Below, in pieces: positions 1-8,166 of a DNA stretch of 41,606 nucleotides. Every line of letters begins with the position of its first letter. Positions within the stretch are counted from its first letter, which is position 1. Position numbers and translations under genes: made by a program. The notes beneath the pieces were generated by a model. It did no database searches. It was not told the origin of the DNA and saw nothing but the letters and a program-made list of their open reading frames with translations. The DNA is from Chromatiales bacterium (lineage in GTDB: Bacteria > Pseudomonadota > Gammaproteobacteria > Steroidobacterales > Woeseiaceae), in assembly GCA_024679535.1 (NCBI GenBank), contig JAIBDF010000010.1:1-41606 (forward strand). The letters run 5' to 3'.

Positions 1-55
1 GCAACGCGAAATTGTGGTGGCACGCGAATCGGGTGAGACCTAGCGAGGAAGGTGC

Positions 56-142
56 TGGTGCCCAGGGCCGGACTCGAACCGGCACGCTCTATCGAGCAGG
101 AGATTTTAAGTCTCCAGTGTCTACCAATTCCACCACCCGGGC
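56..142 (-). tRNA. leuZ: tRNA-Leu (UAA)
   Basis: The minus strand folds into a class II tRNA with a long variable arm. The 7-bp acceptor stem is GCCCGGG/CCTGGGC with one G-T pair, followed by discriminator A and an encoded CCA (56-58). The anticodon loop CTTAAAA gives anticodon UAA, and the T-arm carries GGTTCGAGTCC. It lies 12 bp after tRNA-Cys on the same strand, the cysT-leuZ order known from E. coli. No U-rich terminator hairpin is visible in the 55 bases left downstream. Confidence 0.96.
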
Positions 143-154
143 TTAAGCGAAAAA

Positions 155-230
155 TGGAGGCTAGGGTCGGAATCGAACCGGCGTCCACGGCTTTGCAGGC
201 CGCTGCATAACCACTCTGCCACCTAGCCTC
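155..230 (-). tRNA. cysT: tRNA-Cys (GCA)
   Basis: The minus strand gives a standard cloverleaf with acceptor stem GAGGCTA/TAGCCTC, a T-arm with GGTTCGATTCC, and an encoded CCA at 155-157. The anticodon stem-loop around TGCAAA gives anticodon GCA. It is probably cotranscribed with the tRNA-Leu just downstream. In E. coli this pair follows glyW directly; here glyW is about 4.7 kb away behind its own terminator, so the pair needs its own promoter in 231-316. A TATACT-like -10 (280-285, minus) is there, without a good -35. Confidence 0.97.
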
Positions 231-316
231 GGTGATCAATCGGTGCAGCGTAAGATACTACACCGGCGAGCAGGCGCGCAGTATACATACGTTACAGGTC
301 TTTGCATAATCGCTTC

Positions 317-1513
317 ATGAGATATTATTGCGCTTTAATTTGCATCATCCTTGCCCTGTTTTTCGGCGCTTGTTCGAATACCGATTCGCCCTTTCTTGGC
401 GCGCCCGAGGCGGTCGCAACTCCGGCGAGCGGCGACGTTGCCGGGCCGCGTTTTTCTCAAGGCGAGGGTGGTGAGCTGGTGCTTAGCTGGATGGAAATCG
501 GAGCCTCCGGGACCACCCTCAATTACGCCACACTAATCGCTGGCGAATTTTCCGCCGTTCGGCCGGTCGTTACCGAGCCGCGCATGTTCGTAAACTGGGC
601 CGACCTGCCGTCCGTGTTGCCATTGGGCGAGAATCGCCTGATCGCACACTGGCTGCGCTACAGCGCGGACAAAACCTACTCTTATGATGTCGTGGTCTCG
701 CAGTCATTTGACGGCGGCACAACCTGGGATGACGCCATAACCGCGCATACGGACGGCACGCCAACTGAGCACGGTTTCGTCTCAATGGTCCCTGCCCCCG
801 ACGGGGTCTCTCTGCTCTGGCTTGATGGACGCAACACTCCCGATGGGAGCATGACGCTGCGTTCTGCCGTGATCACTCCCGACGGACAGCTCACCAAGGA
901 ACAGGAAGTCGATGAATCAGTCTGCGATTGCTGCCAAACGGATATGGCCATAACGGCCAGGGGCGCCGTGGCCGTATATCGCGACCGCACAGCCGCAGAA
1001 ATTCGCGATATTTCTATTAGCCGCGTTGAGAACGAGCGCTGGCTTCCCGGTCGACGCGTGCATGCGGACAACTGGACGATCCCGGGTTGCCCGGTAAACG
1101 GCCCATCGATCGTTGCCCGGGGGGAACAGGTCGCCGTGGCCTGGTTCACCGCCGCCAGCGACCTGCCTGTGGTGAAGGTCGTCCGATCCGCAGATAGTGG
1201 AGTTTCTTTCACTGATCCTCTTGAGATCGCATCAGGGGCCATCAACGGCTATGTTGGTCTTGCGGCGCTTGAACAAGGCAGCCTTGCCGTCAGCTGGGTG
1301 GCGAAAAACGAAGCCGGCGACAACGTGCTGCGCGTCCGTGCTGTCTCCGGATCCGGGGAACCCGGCCCGGTCCAGGATGTCGCCACAATTCATCAGCTTC
1401 GCGTGTTTCCGCAGCTTGCATTCGTGGACGATCATCTTTGGTTCGCGTGGACTGACGACGACACCGACCAGCGGTACCTTGCCGCAGCCCGCATACCGGT
1501 CACGCTTCCCTAG
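317..1513 (+). CDS. Sialidase-like (BNR-repeat) lipoprotein with a CxCC motif
   Basis: Predicted exported lipoprotein of 398 residues. The ATG at 317 gives a short basic start, a hydrophobic stretch and the lipobox FGAC, with Cys19 as lipidation site; Ser at +2 suggests the outer membrane. A TTG at 302 would only lengthen the n-region. The body looks like a beta-propeller: Asp-box-like motifs SFDGGTTW and SADSGVSF are visible, as in exo-alpha-sialidase/BNR proteins. I see no clear sialidase active-site arginine set, so enzyme activity is unproven. Two Cys motifs stand out: CDCC (residues 203-206, bases 923-934) and GCPVNGP (bases 1085-1105), which could bind a metal or form disulfides. The next gene on the strand starts 118 bp downstream and is also exported. 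Family fold fairly sure, function unknown. Confidence 0.75.
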   Translation: MRYYCALICIILALFFGACSNTDSPFLGAPEAVATPASGDVAGPRFSQGEGGELVLSWMEIGASGTTLNYATLIAGEFSAVRPVVTEPRMFVNWADLPSVLPLGENRLIAHWLRYSADKTYSYDVVVSQSFDGGTTWDDAITAHTDGTPTEHGFVSMVPAPDGVSLLWLDGRNTPDGSMTLRSAVITPDGQLTKEQEVDESVCDCCQTDMAITARGAVAVYRDRTAAEIRDISISRVENERWLPGRRVHADNWTIPGCPVNGPSIVARGEQVAVAWFTAASDLPVVKVVRSADSGVSFTDPLEIASGAINGYVGLAALEQGSLAVSWVAKNEAGDNVLRVRAVSGSGEPGPVQDVATIHQLRVFPQLAFVDDHLWFAWTDDDTDQRYLAAARIPVTLP

Positions 1514-1631
1514 GAAGACCCTCAGCTATCCATCAGGTTAACGTGCCGACAGGATCAGGCGGTATTGGCTTGCGTCATTCAGAGTAACGCTCTCCGGAAA
1601 TGGTTCCGGCTGCTACCACAGGAGAGCAACA

Positions 1632-2561
1632 ATGAACGTTCTGAACCGACTGATTGTTTTCACGGCTATCTGCCTCTGTGCGGTCAGCACAGATGTTCGT
1701 GCCGAGTCCGATTATCCCTTCAGTACCTTATATGTTTTCGGCGACAGCCTGTCCGACCCGGGCAATGCCTTCGCCGTCACCGGCGAGACCGCCAACCCGC
1801 CCTTCGAGCCCATTCCTTCCGCCGGCTATGGTGTAGGCGGACATCACTTCAGCAACGGTCGCACCTGGGTGGAAGTCATGGCGCAGAAAATGGAATTGAA
1901 CGAGGGTGCCAAGCCCGCCTTCCGGGACCCCGCCTTTGGCAACTATGCGTTCGCCGGCGCAAGAGCGTTGACGGTTACGAGTCCTGGATTTGATACGCAG
2001 GTGCAGATGTACCTCGGCGTTCACGGCTGTGTACCCCAGCCACAGGCACTCTACGTCGTGCAATTCGGTGGCAATGACCTAAGAGACGCTCTGGACGCCA
2101 TTTCCATGGGGCAAGACCCGACGGCGATTCTCGGCAATGCCATCACGGCGATTGCCCAGAACATTGGAATACTCGCGGCATGTGGCGCCGAGCATTTCCT
2201 GATCGCCAATGCCCCGAATCTGGGTGCAGCGCCTGCCGTGGCACCAGAATTCAAGACCGCGGTCGCCGGTTTGAGTTTTCAGTTCAATCAGATTCTCGCC
2301 GGAACGCTGGCAGCGTATTTTCCGTCGGGCCTGAATTTTTACAACCTCGACATGTTTGGCTTCGTCACGGCAGCCGCAGCGATGCCGGAGGGGTTTGGCT
2401 TCACGAATGGCACGACCCCGTGCCTGACTTTCGGGGTTACGGACGGCGCATTTTGCAAGGATCGGGATCGGCACCTGTTCTGGGATGCCATCCACCCGAC
2501 GAAGACAGCGCACCGCTTGATCGGCGAAATGGCGCTGGGCGCTTTGCCCGTGGCTGACTAA
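1632..2561 (+). CDS. Secreted SGNH/GDSL-family hydrolase
   Basis: A 309-residue lipase/esterase-type protein of the GDSL (SGNH) superfamily, predicted to be exported by a signal peptide ending near VRA (residues 1-24). Block I is FGDSLSDPGN with nucleophile Ser39. Block III is the GGND motif near residue 149. Block V is DAIHPT with catalytic Asp285 and His288. This is a complete catalytic set in the order seen in GDSL esterases and phospholipases. The start is supported by AGGAGA six bases upstream. The C-terminus stops soon after block V, so there is no autotransporter barrel and the enzyme should be periplasmic or released. The substrate cannot be read from the sequence. It is flanked by two other envelope genes in the segment that separates glyW from cysT-leuZ. 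Confidence 0.9.
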   Translation: MNVLNRLIVFTAICLCAVSTDVRAESDYPFSTLYVFGDSLSDPGNAFAVTGETANPPFEPIPSAGYGVGGHHFSNGRTWVEVMAQKMELNEGAKPAFRDPAFGNYAFAGARALTVTSPGFDTQVQMYLGVHGCVPQPQALYVVQFGGNDLRDALDAISMGQDPTAILGNAITAIAQNIGILAACGAEHFLIANAPNLGAAPAVAPEFKTAVAGLSFQFNQILAGTLAAYFPSGLNFYNLDMFGFVTAAAAMPEGFGFTNGTTPCLTFGVTDGAFCKDRDRHLFWDAIHPTKTAHRLIGEMALGALPVAD

Positions 2562-2570
2562 GACCGTGCT

Positions 2571-2597
2571 GGTGGGGGGCCTTACGTGCCTCCCGCC
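2571..2597. other. GC-rich stem-loop between convergent genes
   Basis: GGTGGGGGGC (2571-2580) pairs fully with GCCTCCCGCC (2588-2597), counting two G-T pairs, around a 7-base loop. It fills the gap between the stop codons of the GDSL hydrolase and the DUF5916 gene. There is no T-tract on either side, so it is at best a weak or Rho-assisted terminator, or a 3'-end protector. Confidence 0.4.
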
Positions 2598-2598
2598 A

Positions 2599-4836
2599 CT
2601 ACGGCGCCCAGGCGTAGCCGATCTTCATAAACCAGGTGCGATCCGATACGGTCAGGCCATCCAGATTGTCTTCATCGACATACTGGTCCGAGTAGCCAAG
2701 AAAGAATACCGTCTGCGGATTGAGCTTGTAGGAATAAAGCAATTCTCGCCCGATATCGCGTGAACGCGAATCAACTTCCTCTTCATACAGTGCCTGATTT
2801 CGTTCGACGTCAGTCATCTGCGCAGTTAACCGCAAGAAGCTGCGCAAATTGAACTGCCACGTCAGACGAGTATCCGCTACCAGCGCATCGAAGATCTGCT
2901 CACCATCCTGAGTCTCGAGTTCGGCATAGACACCTTTCAGGCGCAGGAACAGCTTACGGCTGATACTCCAGTCGACCGTTGGCTCAATGCGAAACGTCTT
3001 GCCAAGGCGATCATTCGAATAATCAACCTTGTCGCCAATGACCCCAAGCACGCGTAACGATAGTGCACCAACCGGCCTGACTTCCGCGTAGGCACGCAGA
3101 CTCGACTGGTCGTAAGTCACACCTTCCCAGGCCTCCCTCGAATCGACCAGCGCAAACTGGAACCATGATTGCAGTTGACCACCAAAACCGACACGCAGCA
3201 CATTTTGATGATTCAGTAATCGCTCGTCCTCATCGACTTCATGATCGACATGGATGCTCGCTCGAATCCGGCTCCACCAGTTTTCCTCACCGCCGTGCCA
3301 GATGTGGCCAACGACGCCACCCAGGGCGCGGCCACCTACCTTGCTGATAAATCCCGAATCCGCACGAAAGCCAGAACTCCGATCGTTGTATTCAGTATTG
3401 GCAAACCAGTCCCGGGACCTGAATTCGTAGCGAACCTTGGCCGCGTCTCCCGAAAAACCGGTCAGCGGCTGCTCAAACTCGATTGCCGTGGCCAATGGAT
3501 ACTCAGTGTCCGAGGTCAGGTACTGAAACTCGATGGAATGCTGGTCGCTGATCTTCCAACGGCCATCAAGTCCACCTACCCGGTTGTTGTAGCCATTACC
3601 ATCTCTGGCAGTAACCAGAACACCTAGCGACGAGGTATTCGCAAAACCGTAGTTGTACCGACCCACCAGCGCCGTATTTGACTGCTCTAACGTTTCTGAA
3701 TCCGAATCGAACGCGCCCGGAAACAAGAGGTTGGTCTCCGCGTCCTCTGCCATGAAAAAACCAAACGTGTGGTCACCGCGTTTGCCCGTTAGCTTTAAAC
3801 CAAGCTCCGGGTCGGACACGGTACGTGTGAAGACCGCATCGAGCGGGGTATTGAAGTAATCAGTCCCTTCCAGGAAAAACGGTCGTTTTTCCGGAAAAAA
3901 CAACGCAAAGCGGTTGTTCACATCAAGCTGCAGCACATCTGCTTCAATTTGTGAGAAGTCAGGATTGATGGCGAGGTTGGCTGTAAGGTCCGGTGTTATC
4001 CCCCAGCGCATGGTCAGACCGCCATCCACGTTGAGGTCCCCGGAAGATAACGGCACCAATCCCGGCTCATCCGTTGTCTCTATCCGAGACGCCGTCATTG
4101 TGGGCACAACCTCAATATCGTGGCTTGGCTGTGAACCGTCGAGGCCCTGCAGTTTACTGACCTGGCACAGGTAGCAGCTACGATTCCTGTCCTGCGCATT
4201 ACTGGCAAGCGAACGTGTCCGATCGCGCGGATATTGACGCATGAGGTCGTAGCCCCAGGTCTTCGTGCCCGCCACCGCCGGGAACCGCAGCTGACTCAGC
4301 GGAATCCGCATTTCCACAACGTAGCCGGTGTCATTAATCTGCCCGGCGGATTCCCAGATCGCATCCCACGACGCATCACGGCCCCACCGGTTGCCACGAC
4401 CGGAGCTGACATCGCTATGAATCTTGTCCATCTGCACGCCCAGCGGATTGGCGAAGAACTGGAACGCTCGTTGCTCGTCATTGTAGGTGTCCAGGGAAAT
4501 CCCAACGTAGTCGTCCTCCCAGGCTGAATCGCGATCGCGCAGGTAGGCGCGAATGGCCTCAGGATCGGGGTCTTCCGCATCGAAGGCGACGTAAAGATTT
4601 TCGCCATCCTCAAGCAGGAACGCTGTCGTCCTCACCGGGGCCGGGTGATTCTCAGCCGGACTCGTTTCCACATCGAGCTCGATCCGAACGGCATCCTCCC
4701 ACTCGCCCTTCTCCAGGATGCCGTCGATCTCGATCGCCCCGGTCAGGCGCGGCAGATCTGACATCGCCCCCAGAGCCGATCCTGCAAGCAGCAGGAGGCC
4801 AAGCGATGCATCGCGACTTTTGAACTTATAAAGCAC
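2599..4836 (-). CDS. DUF5916 outer-membrane protein with N-terminal CBM9-like domain
   Basis: A 745-residue envelope protein. After the signal peptide comes a carbohydrate-binding family 9-like domain (GAIEIDGILEKGEWEDA onward, roughly residues 30-200). The rest matches DUF5916: long alternating strands typical of a beta-barrel, the RPFFLEG motif and a strand-like C-terminus (IGYAWAP). Members are abundant in marine bacteria; their role is not established, and a sugar or peptide link is only suggested by the CBM9-like part. The open frame extends to a GTG at 4944, but that start abuts the tRNA-Gly terminator and gives an odd N-terminus. The GTG at 4836 gives LYKFKSRDASLGLLLLAGSALGA, a normal signal peptide, and is preferred, though its ribosome site is weak. 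It converges on the GDSL gene. Confidence 0.85.
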   Translation of the reverse strand: MLYKFKSRDASLGLLLLAGSALGAMSDLPRLTGAIEIDGILEKGEWEDAVRIELDVETSPAENHPAPVRTTAFLLEDGENLYVAFDAEDPDPEAIRAYLRDRDSAWEDDYVGISLDTYNDEQRAFQFFANPLGVQMDKIHSDVSSGRGNRWGRDASWDAIWESAGQINDTGYVVEMRIPLSQLRFPAVAGTKTWGYDLMRQYPRDRTRSLASNAQDRNRSCYLCQVSKLQGLDGSQPSHDIEVVPTMTASRIETTDEPGLVPLSSGDLNVDGGLTMRWGITPDLTANLAINPDFSQIEADVLQLDVNNRFALFFPEKRPFFLEGTDYFNTPLDAVFTRTVSDPELGLKLTGKRGDHTFGFFMAEDAETNLLFPGAFDSDSETLEQSNTALVGRYNYGFANTSSLGVLVTARDGNGYNNRVGGLDGRWKISDQHSIEFQYLTSDTEYPLATAIEFEQPLTGFSGDAAKVRYEFRSRDWFANTEYNDRSSGFRADSGFISKVGGRALGGVVGHIWHGGEENWWSRIRASIHVDHEVDEDERLLNHQNVLRVGFGGQLQSWFQFALVDSREAWEGVTYDQSSLRAYAEVRPVGALSLRVLGVIGDKVDYSNDRLGKTFRIEPTVDWSISRKLFLRLKGVYAELETQDGEQIFDALVADTRLTWQFNLRSFLRLTAQMTDVERNQALYEEEVDSRSRDIGRELLYSYKLNPQTVFFLGYSDQYVDEDNLDGLTVSDRTWFMKIGYAWAP

Positions 4837-4944
4837 TTTTCTACAACGTACGCGGTCGGGTCGCGAATGATACCTGCAAAAGGCCTGCTTCGGGAGCGGT
4901 CGATCACAAAGACCCGACGTGGGCGGAGGTGAAATTCGAGGCAC

Positions 4945-4973
4945 AAAAAAGGCCCCTCAAATGAAGGGCCTTT
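4945..4973 (-). terminator. Rho-independent terminator of tRNA-Gly
   Basis: On the minus strand an 11-bp stem AAAGGCCCTTC/GAGGGGCCTTT (one G-T pair) closes an ATTT loop and runs into a T-tract of six. It begins 6 bases past the CCA end of tRNA-Gly. The plus strand also has a T-rich flank, so it could work both ways. It ends the tRNA transcript before the DUF5916 gene, which must have its own promoter. Confidence 0.93.
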
Positions 4974-4979
4974 ATTATT

Positions 4980-5054
4980 TGGAGCGGGTGATGAGGATTG
5001 AACTCACGACCCTCACGTTGGCAACGTGATGCTCTACCGCTGAGCTACACCCGC
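4980..5054 (-). tRNA. glyW: tRNA-Gly (GCC)
   Basis: Minus-strand cloverleaf with acceptor stem GCGGGTG/CACCCGC, discriminator T, encoded CCA (4980-4982), anticodon loop within GTTGCCAAC (anticodon GCC) and T-arm GAGTTCAATCC. It sits 60 bp behind pgsA, as glyW does in E. coli. It has its own consensus promoter upstream and a terminator immediately downstream, so it is a single-gene unit here. Confidence 0.97.
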
Positions 5055-5065
5055 GAAGGTGCGAG

Positions 5066-5093
5066 ATTGTAGCGACTTGCCTGCCACTGTCAA
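5066..5093 (-). promoter_or_regulatory. Sigma-70 promoter for tRNA-Gly
   Basis: On the minus strand TTGACA (5088-5093) is followed after 16 bases by TACAAT (5066-5071). The -35 is perfect and the -10 matches 5 of 6. Transcription would start near 5059, a few bases before the mature tRNA. It lies in the 60-bp gap after pgsA. Confidence 0.85.
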
Positions 5094-5114
5094 GGACAAA
5101 AGCGGCTTTTCGGA

Positions 5115-5681
5115 CTACCCGGCCGAGTCGGCCTTTATGAACGGCCATGCCGCGCGCAAATAAACCAACATCGACCAGATTGTCATGACAGCGGCCAGTA
5201 CCAGCAGCACAAAGCCGACGGTGTAAACCGGTATACCCAGAAAATCATGCTGGTACACCATGAATGCGATGCCAAACATCTGCAGCGTTGTCTTGATCTT
5301 ACCGGTGACATCGACTTTGACGTTGGCCCGCTCACCGATCGTCGCCATCCACTCTCGCAGCGCCATAATGGTGATTTCGCGCCCAATGATGATCATCGCG
5401 ATCACATCCTCAAACCAGTTCGACTGCGCCTGAACCAGCATCACGAGGATGATCGCCACCATGAGTTTGTCGGCCACCGGATCCAGGAACTCGCCGAAGC
5501 GCGACATCTGATTGAAGCGCCGGGCGACCCAGCCGTCGATCATGTCCGTAACCGCGGCCAGGCCGAACAACACCGCAGCGAGTGGGCGTGCGTATTCGAG
5601 CGGGCTGTAGAAACACACCACCACCACCGGAATGGCAGCAATACGCAACAGCGTCAGGATATTGGCAAGGTTGAGCTTCAA
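5115..5681 (-). CDS. pgsA: CDP-diacylglycerol--glycerol-3-phosphate 3-phosphatidyltransferase
   Basis: Makes phosphatidylglycerophosphate from CDP-diacylglycerol and glycerol-3-phosphate, the committed step to phosphatidylglycerol and cardiolipin; inner membrane. The CDP-alcohol phosphotransferase motif is complete: Asp46, Asp49-Gly50, Ala53-Arg54, Gly63, Asp67 and Asp71 (IDGWVARR through FLDPVAD). Hydrophobic helices flank it. The 188-residue length and the N-terminus (KLNLANILTLLRI) line up with E. coli PgsA, which fixes the start at a TTG. The first in-frame ATG would remove the first membrane helix and part of the motif. AAGAAGAA lies about 11 bases upstream. It starts 21 bases after the uvrC stop, and uvrC-pgsA-glyW matches the E. 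coli order. Confidence 0.95.
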   Translation of the reverse strand: MKLNLANILTLLRIAAIPVVVVCFYSPLEYARPLAAVLFGLAAVTDMIDGWVARRFNQMSRFGEFLDPVADKLMVAIILVMLVQAQSNWFEDVIAMIIIGREITIMALREWMATIGERANVKVDVTGKIKTTLQMFGIAFMVYQHDFLGIPVYTVGFVLLVLAAVMTIWSMLVYLRAAWPFIKADSAG

Positions 5682-5702
5682 GGGGAGTGCTGTTCTTCTT
5701 GG

Positions 5703-7532
5703 TTACTGATCGACGTGAAGCTCATTGTATATGGTTTCGGCGAGGGTGCGACCTATCCCACGGACTTTTGCGAGATCGTCGATGCCCGCCCCCAGGACGC
5801 CCTGCAAGCCACCGAACTGCCGTAACAGCTCTCTACGCTTCTTCGGTCCAAGGCCGGGTATCTGTTCCAGCGGTGACTTCCTGCGCGCCTTTGCACGCCG
5901 TTGCCGGTGTCCTGTGATGGCGAAGCGATGCGCCTCGTCGCGTATTTGCTGAATCAACAATAAGGCCGGCGAATCGGGGGGTAACGGCAGCGGCCGGTCA
6001 CTGCCTGGCCGGAACAGACGTTCCGCTCCGGGCCGGCGCGCCCTGCCCTTGGCGACAGCGACGACCGTCAGCCAGTCCAGTTCCAGATCCTCCAGGACTT
6101 TCATGGCCTCGGCCAGCTGCCCCTTGCCGCCATCAACAAACAGCACATCAGGCATGGGGACCTCGCCTTTCTTGATGCGCTCGTAGCGCCGCCGCAGCGC
6201 CTCGGACATGGCGCCGTAATCATCGCCCGCCGATGCGGGGCTCAGATTGAACCGGCGATAATCGCTCTTCATGGCACCCGCCGTGTTAAACACAACACAC
6301 GATGCGACAGTTGCCTCGCCTGACGTATGGCTGATGTCGAAACACTCGAGACGTTGTGGCGACTCCTCCAGCCCCAGCGCTTCGCCCAACGCAACGAACT
6401 GGCGGCGAATCGTTGCATTACTGGCCACTTTCAGACTCAAGCCCTGCTCGGCATTCGTACGGGCCATCTCGAGCCAACGCGCTCGGTCACCTCTGACTCT
6501 GTTCCGTATCGCCACACGATGTGCTGCTCGGGCCGACAGCTCCTGCTCGAGCAGCGGACCATCTTCGATCTCCGCATCCAGAACGATTTCCGACGGTGCG
6601 TCTCGGCCCAGGTAGTACTGGGACACAAAGCCATTCAACAGTTTGTTCTTGTCGGTCTCACCCGGCAATCTTGGAAAATGATCGCGACTGCCAATCACCG
6701 CCCCGTTGCGAATAAACAGAACCGTGACACAGTGGATCGCGCCATTGGATGCAAATCCAAGGATGTCGAGATCCTTGCGATCCGTGCGAGAGACAAGCTG
6801 CTTCGCCTGAATTTCCTTGAGTCGCGATATCTGATCGCGGAAGCGCGCCGCCTGCTCATAGTCCTGCATTTCCGCGGCACGCTCCATGCGGCGTATGAAT
6901 GTGTTGACGACACTCTTGTTCTTACCTTCGAGAAACAGAATCGCGGCTTCGATGTCGCGACGGTATTGCTCCTCGTCGACCACGCCAACGCACGGCGCGG
7001 TGCAGCGTTTAATCTGGAACTGCAGGCACGGACGTGTCCGGTTACTGAAGTAGCTGTCATCGCAGTTACGAATCAGAAAAAGTTTCTGCAGTTCGTTTAG
7101 CGTTTGCCGCACAGCTCGCGTGCTCGGGTATGGCCCGAAATAGCGCCCCTTTCCCTTGCGCGCACCGCGGTGAAATTTCAATCGCGGAAATGCATGATCG
7201 GTAGACGCGTAGATATAGGGATAGCTTTTGTCGTCGCGCAGCAGCACATTAAAACGCGGCTTGTGTTGCTTGATCAGGTTGTATTCGAGGATCAGCGCTT
7301 CCGCTTCGGTGTTTGCAACAGTGACCTCAACCCGCGCCGCCTGCTCCATCATCGCGACCGTTTTTGGCGAGTTCTGCGAACGATGAAAATAACTGGCAAC
7401 GCGTTTCTTGAGGTCGCGCGCCTTGCCCACATAGATCACCTTGTGTTTCGCATCGAGCATGCGATACACGCCAGGGCGATGCGTCAGGCTACGCAGGAAA
7501 GGTCTTACCTCAAATGCCGCTTCGTCACTCAC
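5703..7532 (-). CDS. uvrC: Excinuclease ABC subunit C
   Basis: Nucleotide-excision repair nuclease that makes both incisions around DNA lesions with UvrB. The 609-residue protein has an N-terminal GIY-YIG domain (PGVYRM through VIYVGKARDL), a UVR domain that contacts UvrB (MQDYEQAARFRDQI), an RNase H-like C-terminal nuclease half, and helix-hairpin-helix repeats at the end (IPGLGPKKRRELL, VRGIGRTLAE). The frame is open to 7568, but the GTG at 7532 begins SDEAAFEVRPFL, which aligns with the E. coli start, and it lies 4 bases after the upstream stop. The longer reading would overlap that gene by 32 bases. Part of the icd-udg-uvrC-pgsA chain. Confidence 0.96.
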   Translation of the reverse strand: MSDEAAFEVRPFLRSLTHRPGVYRMLDAKHKVIYVGKARDLKKRVASYFHRSQNSPKTVAMMEQAARVEVTVANTEAEALILEYNLIKQHKPRFNVLLRDDKSYPYIYASTDHAFPRLKFHRGARKGKGRYFGPYPSTRAVRQTLNELQKLFLIRNCDDSYFSNRTRPCLQFQIKRCTAPCVGVVDEEQYRRDIEAAILFLEGKNKSVVNTFIRRMERAAEMQDYEQAARFRDQISRLKEIQAKQLVSRTDRKDLDILGFASNGAIHCVTVLFIRNGAVIGSRDHFPRLPGETDKNKLLNGFVSQYYLGRDAPSEIVLDAEIEDGPLLEQELSARAAHRVAIRNRVRGDRARWLEMARTNAEQGLSLKVASNATIRRQFVALGEALGLEESPQRLECFDISHTSGEATVASCVVFNTAGAMKSDYRRFNLSPASAGDDYGAMSEALRRRYERIKKGEVPMPDVLFVDGGKGQLAEAMKVLEDLELDWLTVVAVAKGRARRPGAERLFRPGSDRPLPLPPDSPALLLIQQIRDEAHRFAITGHRQRRAKARRKSPLEQIPGLGPKKRRELLRQFGGLQGVLGAGIDDLAKVRGIGRTLAETIYNELHVDQ

Positions 7533-7536
7533 AGCA

Positions 7537-8166
7537 CTATTTATCCAGCAAGTCTCGCACCTGCGCAAATATCGCGTCGAACATCTCTTCGGTCAGTCGA
7601 CGTGTATTCGTGTTGTAGCGGCTGCAATGATAGGAGTCGAGGACACGAAAGTAGCCGAGATCGTGCAGTGCCGCATGGCCAAACTTGTAGTCGGCCTGCC
7701 GCAAACCCATTGCCTTGACGATGGCACGGTGGGCGATGCCGCCCAAAGCGACCACCACCGCACCCGTCGGCAGCAGCTTCAGCTCATTTGCAAGAAACGC
7801 GTTACACGTATTGATCTCTGCCCCGACAGGCTTGTTGTCGGGTGGCAGGCACTTCACGGCGTTCGTAATACGGCAGTCGATGAGTTCGAGCCCGTCATCA
7901 ACCGATTCCGAATGATCCCGGCTGCCGAATCCGTATTTGTGCAGCATCTGGTAGAGCAGAATGCCGGCGTGGTCGCCTGTGAACGGCCGGCCCGACCGGT
8001 TCGCTCCGTGCATGCCGGGCGCCAGCCCTACAATGAGAAAGCGGGCATCCGGCGCGCCAAAAGGCGGCACCGGGCGGCAATAATAATCGGGGTAGCGGCC
8101 CTTAACTTCGTCGAGGAATGCAGACAGCCGCGGACATGCGCGACAAGCAACGTCGAAGTTCGCCAC
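7537..8166 (-). CDS. Uracil-DNA glycosylase, family 5 (UDGb)-like
   Basis: A 209-residue glycosylase that should remove uracil or other deaminated bases from DNA. Motif A is GLAPGMHGANRSGRPFTGD, the form seen in family 5 enzymes, where the catalytic Asn/Asp position of other UDGs is replaced. The second active-site motif is SYHCSRYNTNT, with Cys in place of the usual Pro after His. Cysteines at residues 8 and 11 (CRAC) and in DCRITNAVKC could ligate the [4Fe-4S] cluster typical of families 4 and 5. The start is a GTG that shares one base with the icd stop (TAGTG), and uvrC follows 4 bases after its stop. Translational coupling of a base-excision and a nucleotide-excision repair gene is therefore likely. 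Confidence 0.88.
   Translation of the reverse strand: MANFDVACRACPRLSAFLDEVKGRYPDYYCRPVPPFGAPDARFLIVGLAPGMHGANRSGRPFTGDHAGILLYQMLHKYGFGSRDHSESVDDGLELIDCRITNAVKCLPPDNKPVGAEINTCNAFLANELKLLPTGAVVVALGGIAHRAIVKAMGLRQADYKFGHAALHDLGYFRVLDSYHCSRYNTNTRRLTEEMFDAIFAQVRDLLDK

Noticed and set aside
2-43. Plus-strand open frame of 13 codons ending in TAG at the left edge (QREIVVARESGET), perhaps the tail of a gene.
   Set aside because: Too short to separate from chance; no family can be recognised without upstream sequence.
302-4944. Possible recent mobile element carrying the three envelope genes between tRNA genes.
   Set aside because: No integrase, transposase, terminal repeats or duplicated tRNA fragment seen; kept only as a synteny observation.
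6327-7100. Long plus-strand open frame antisense to uvrC.
   Set aside because: Fully inside a certain uvrC reading frame, with no recognisable motif or ribosome site; a shadow of GC-rich coding sequence.
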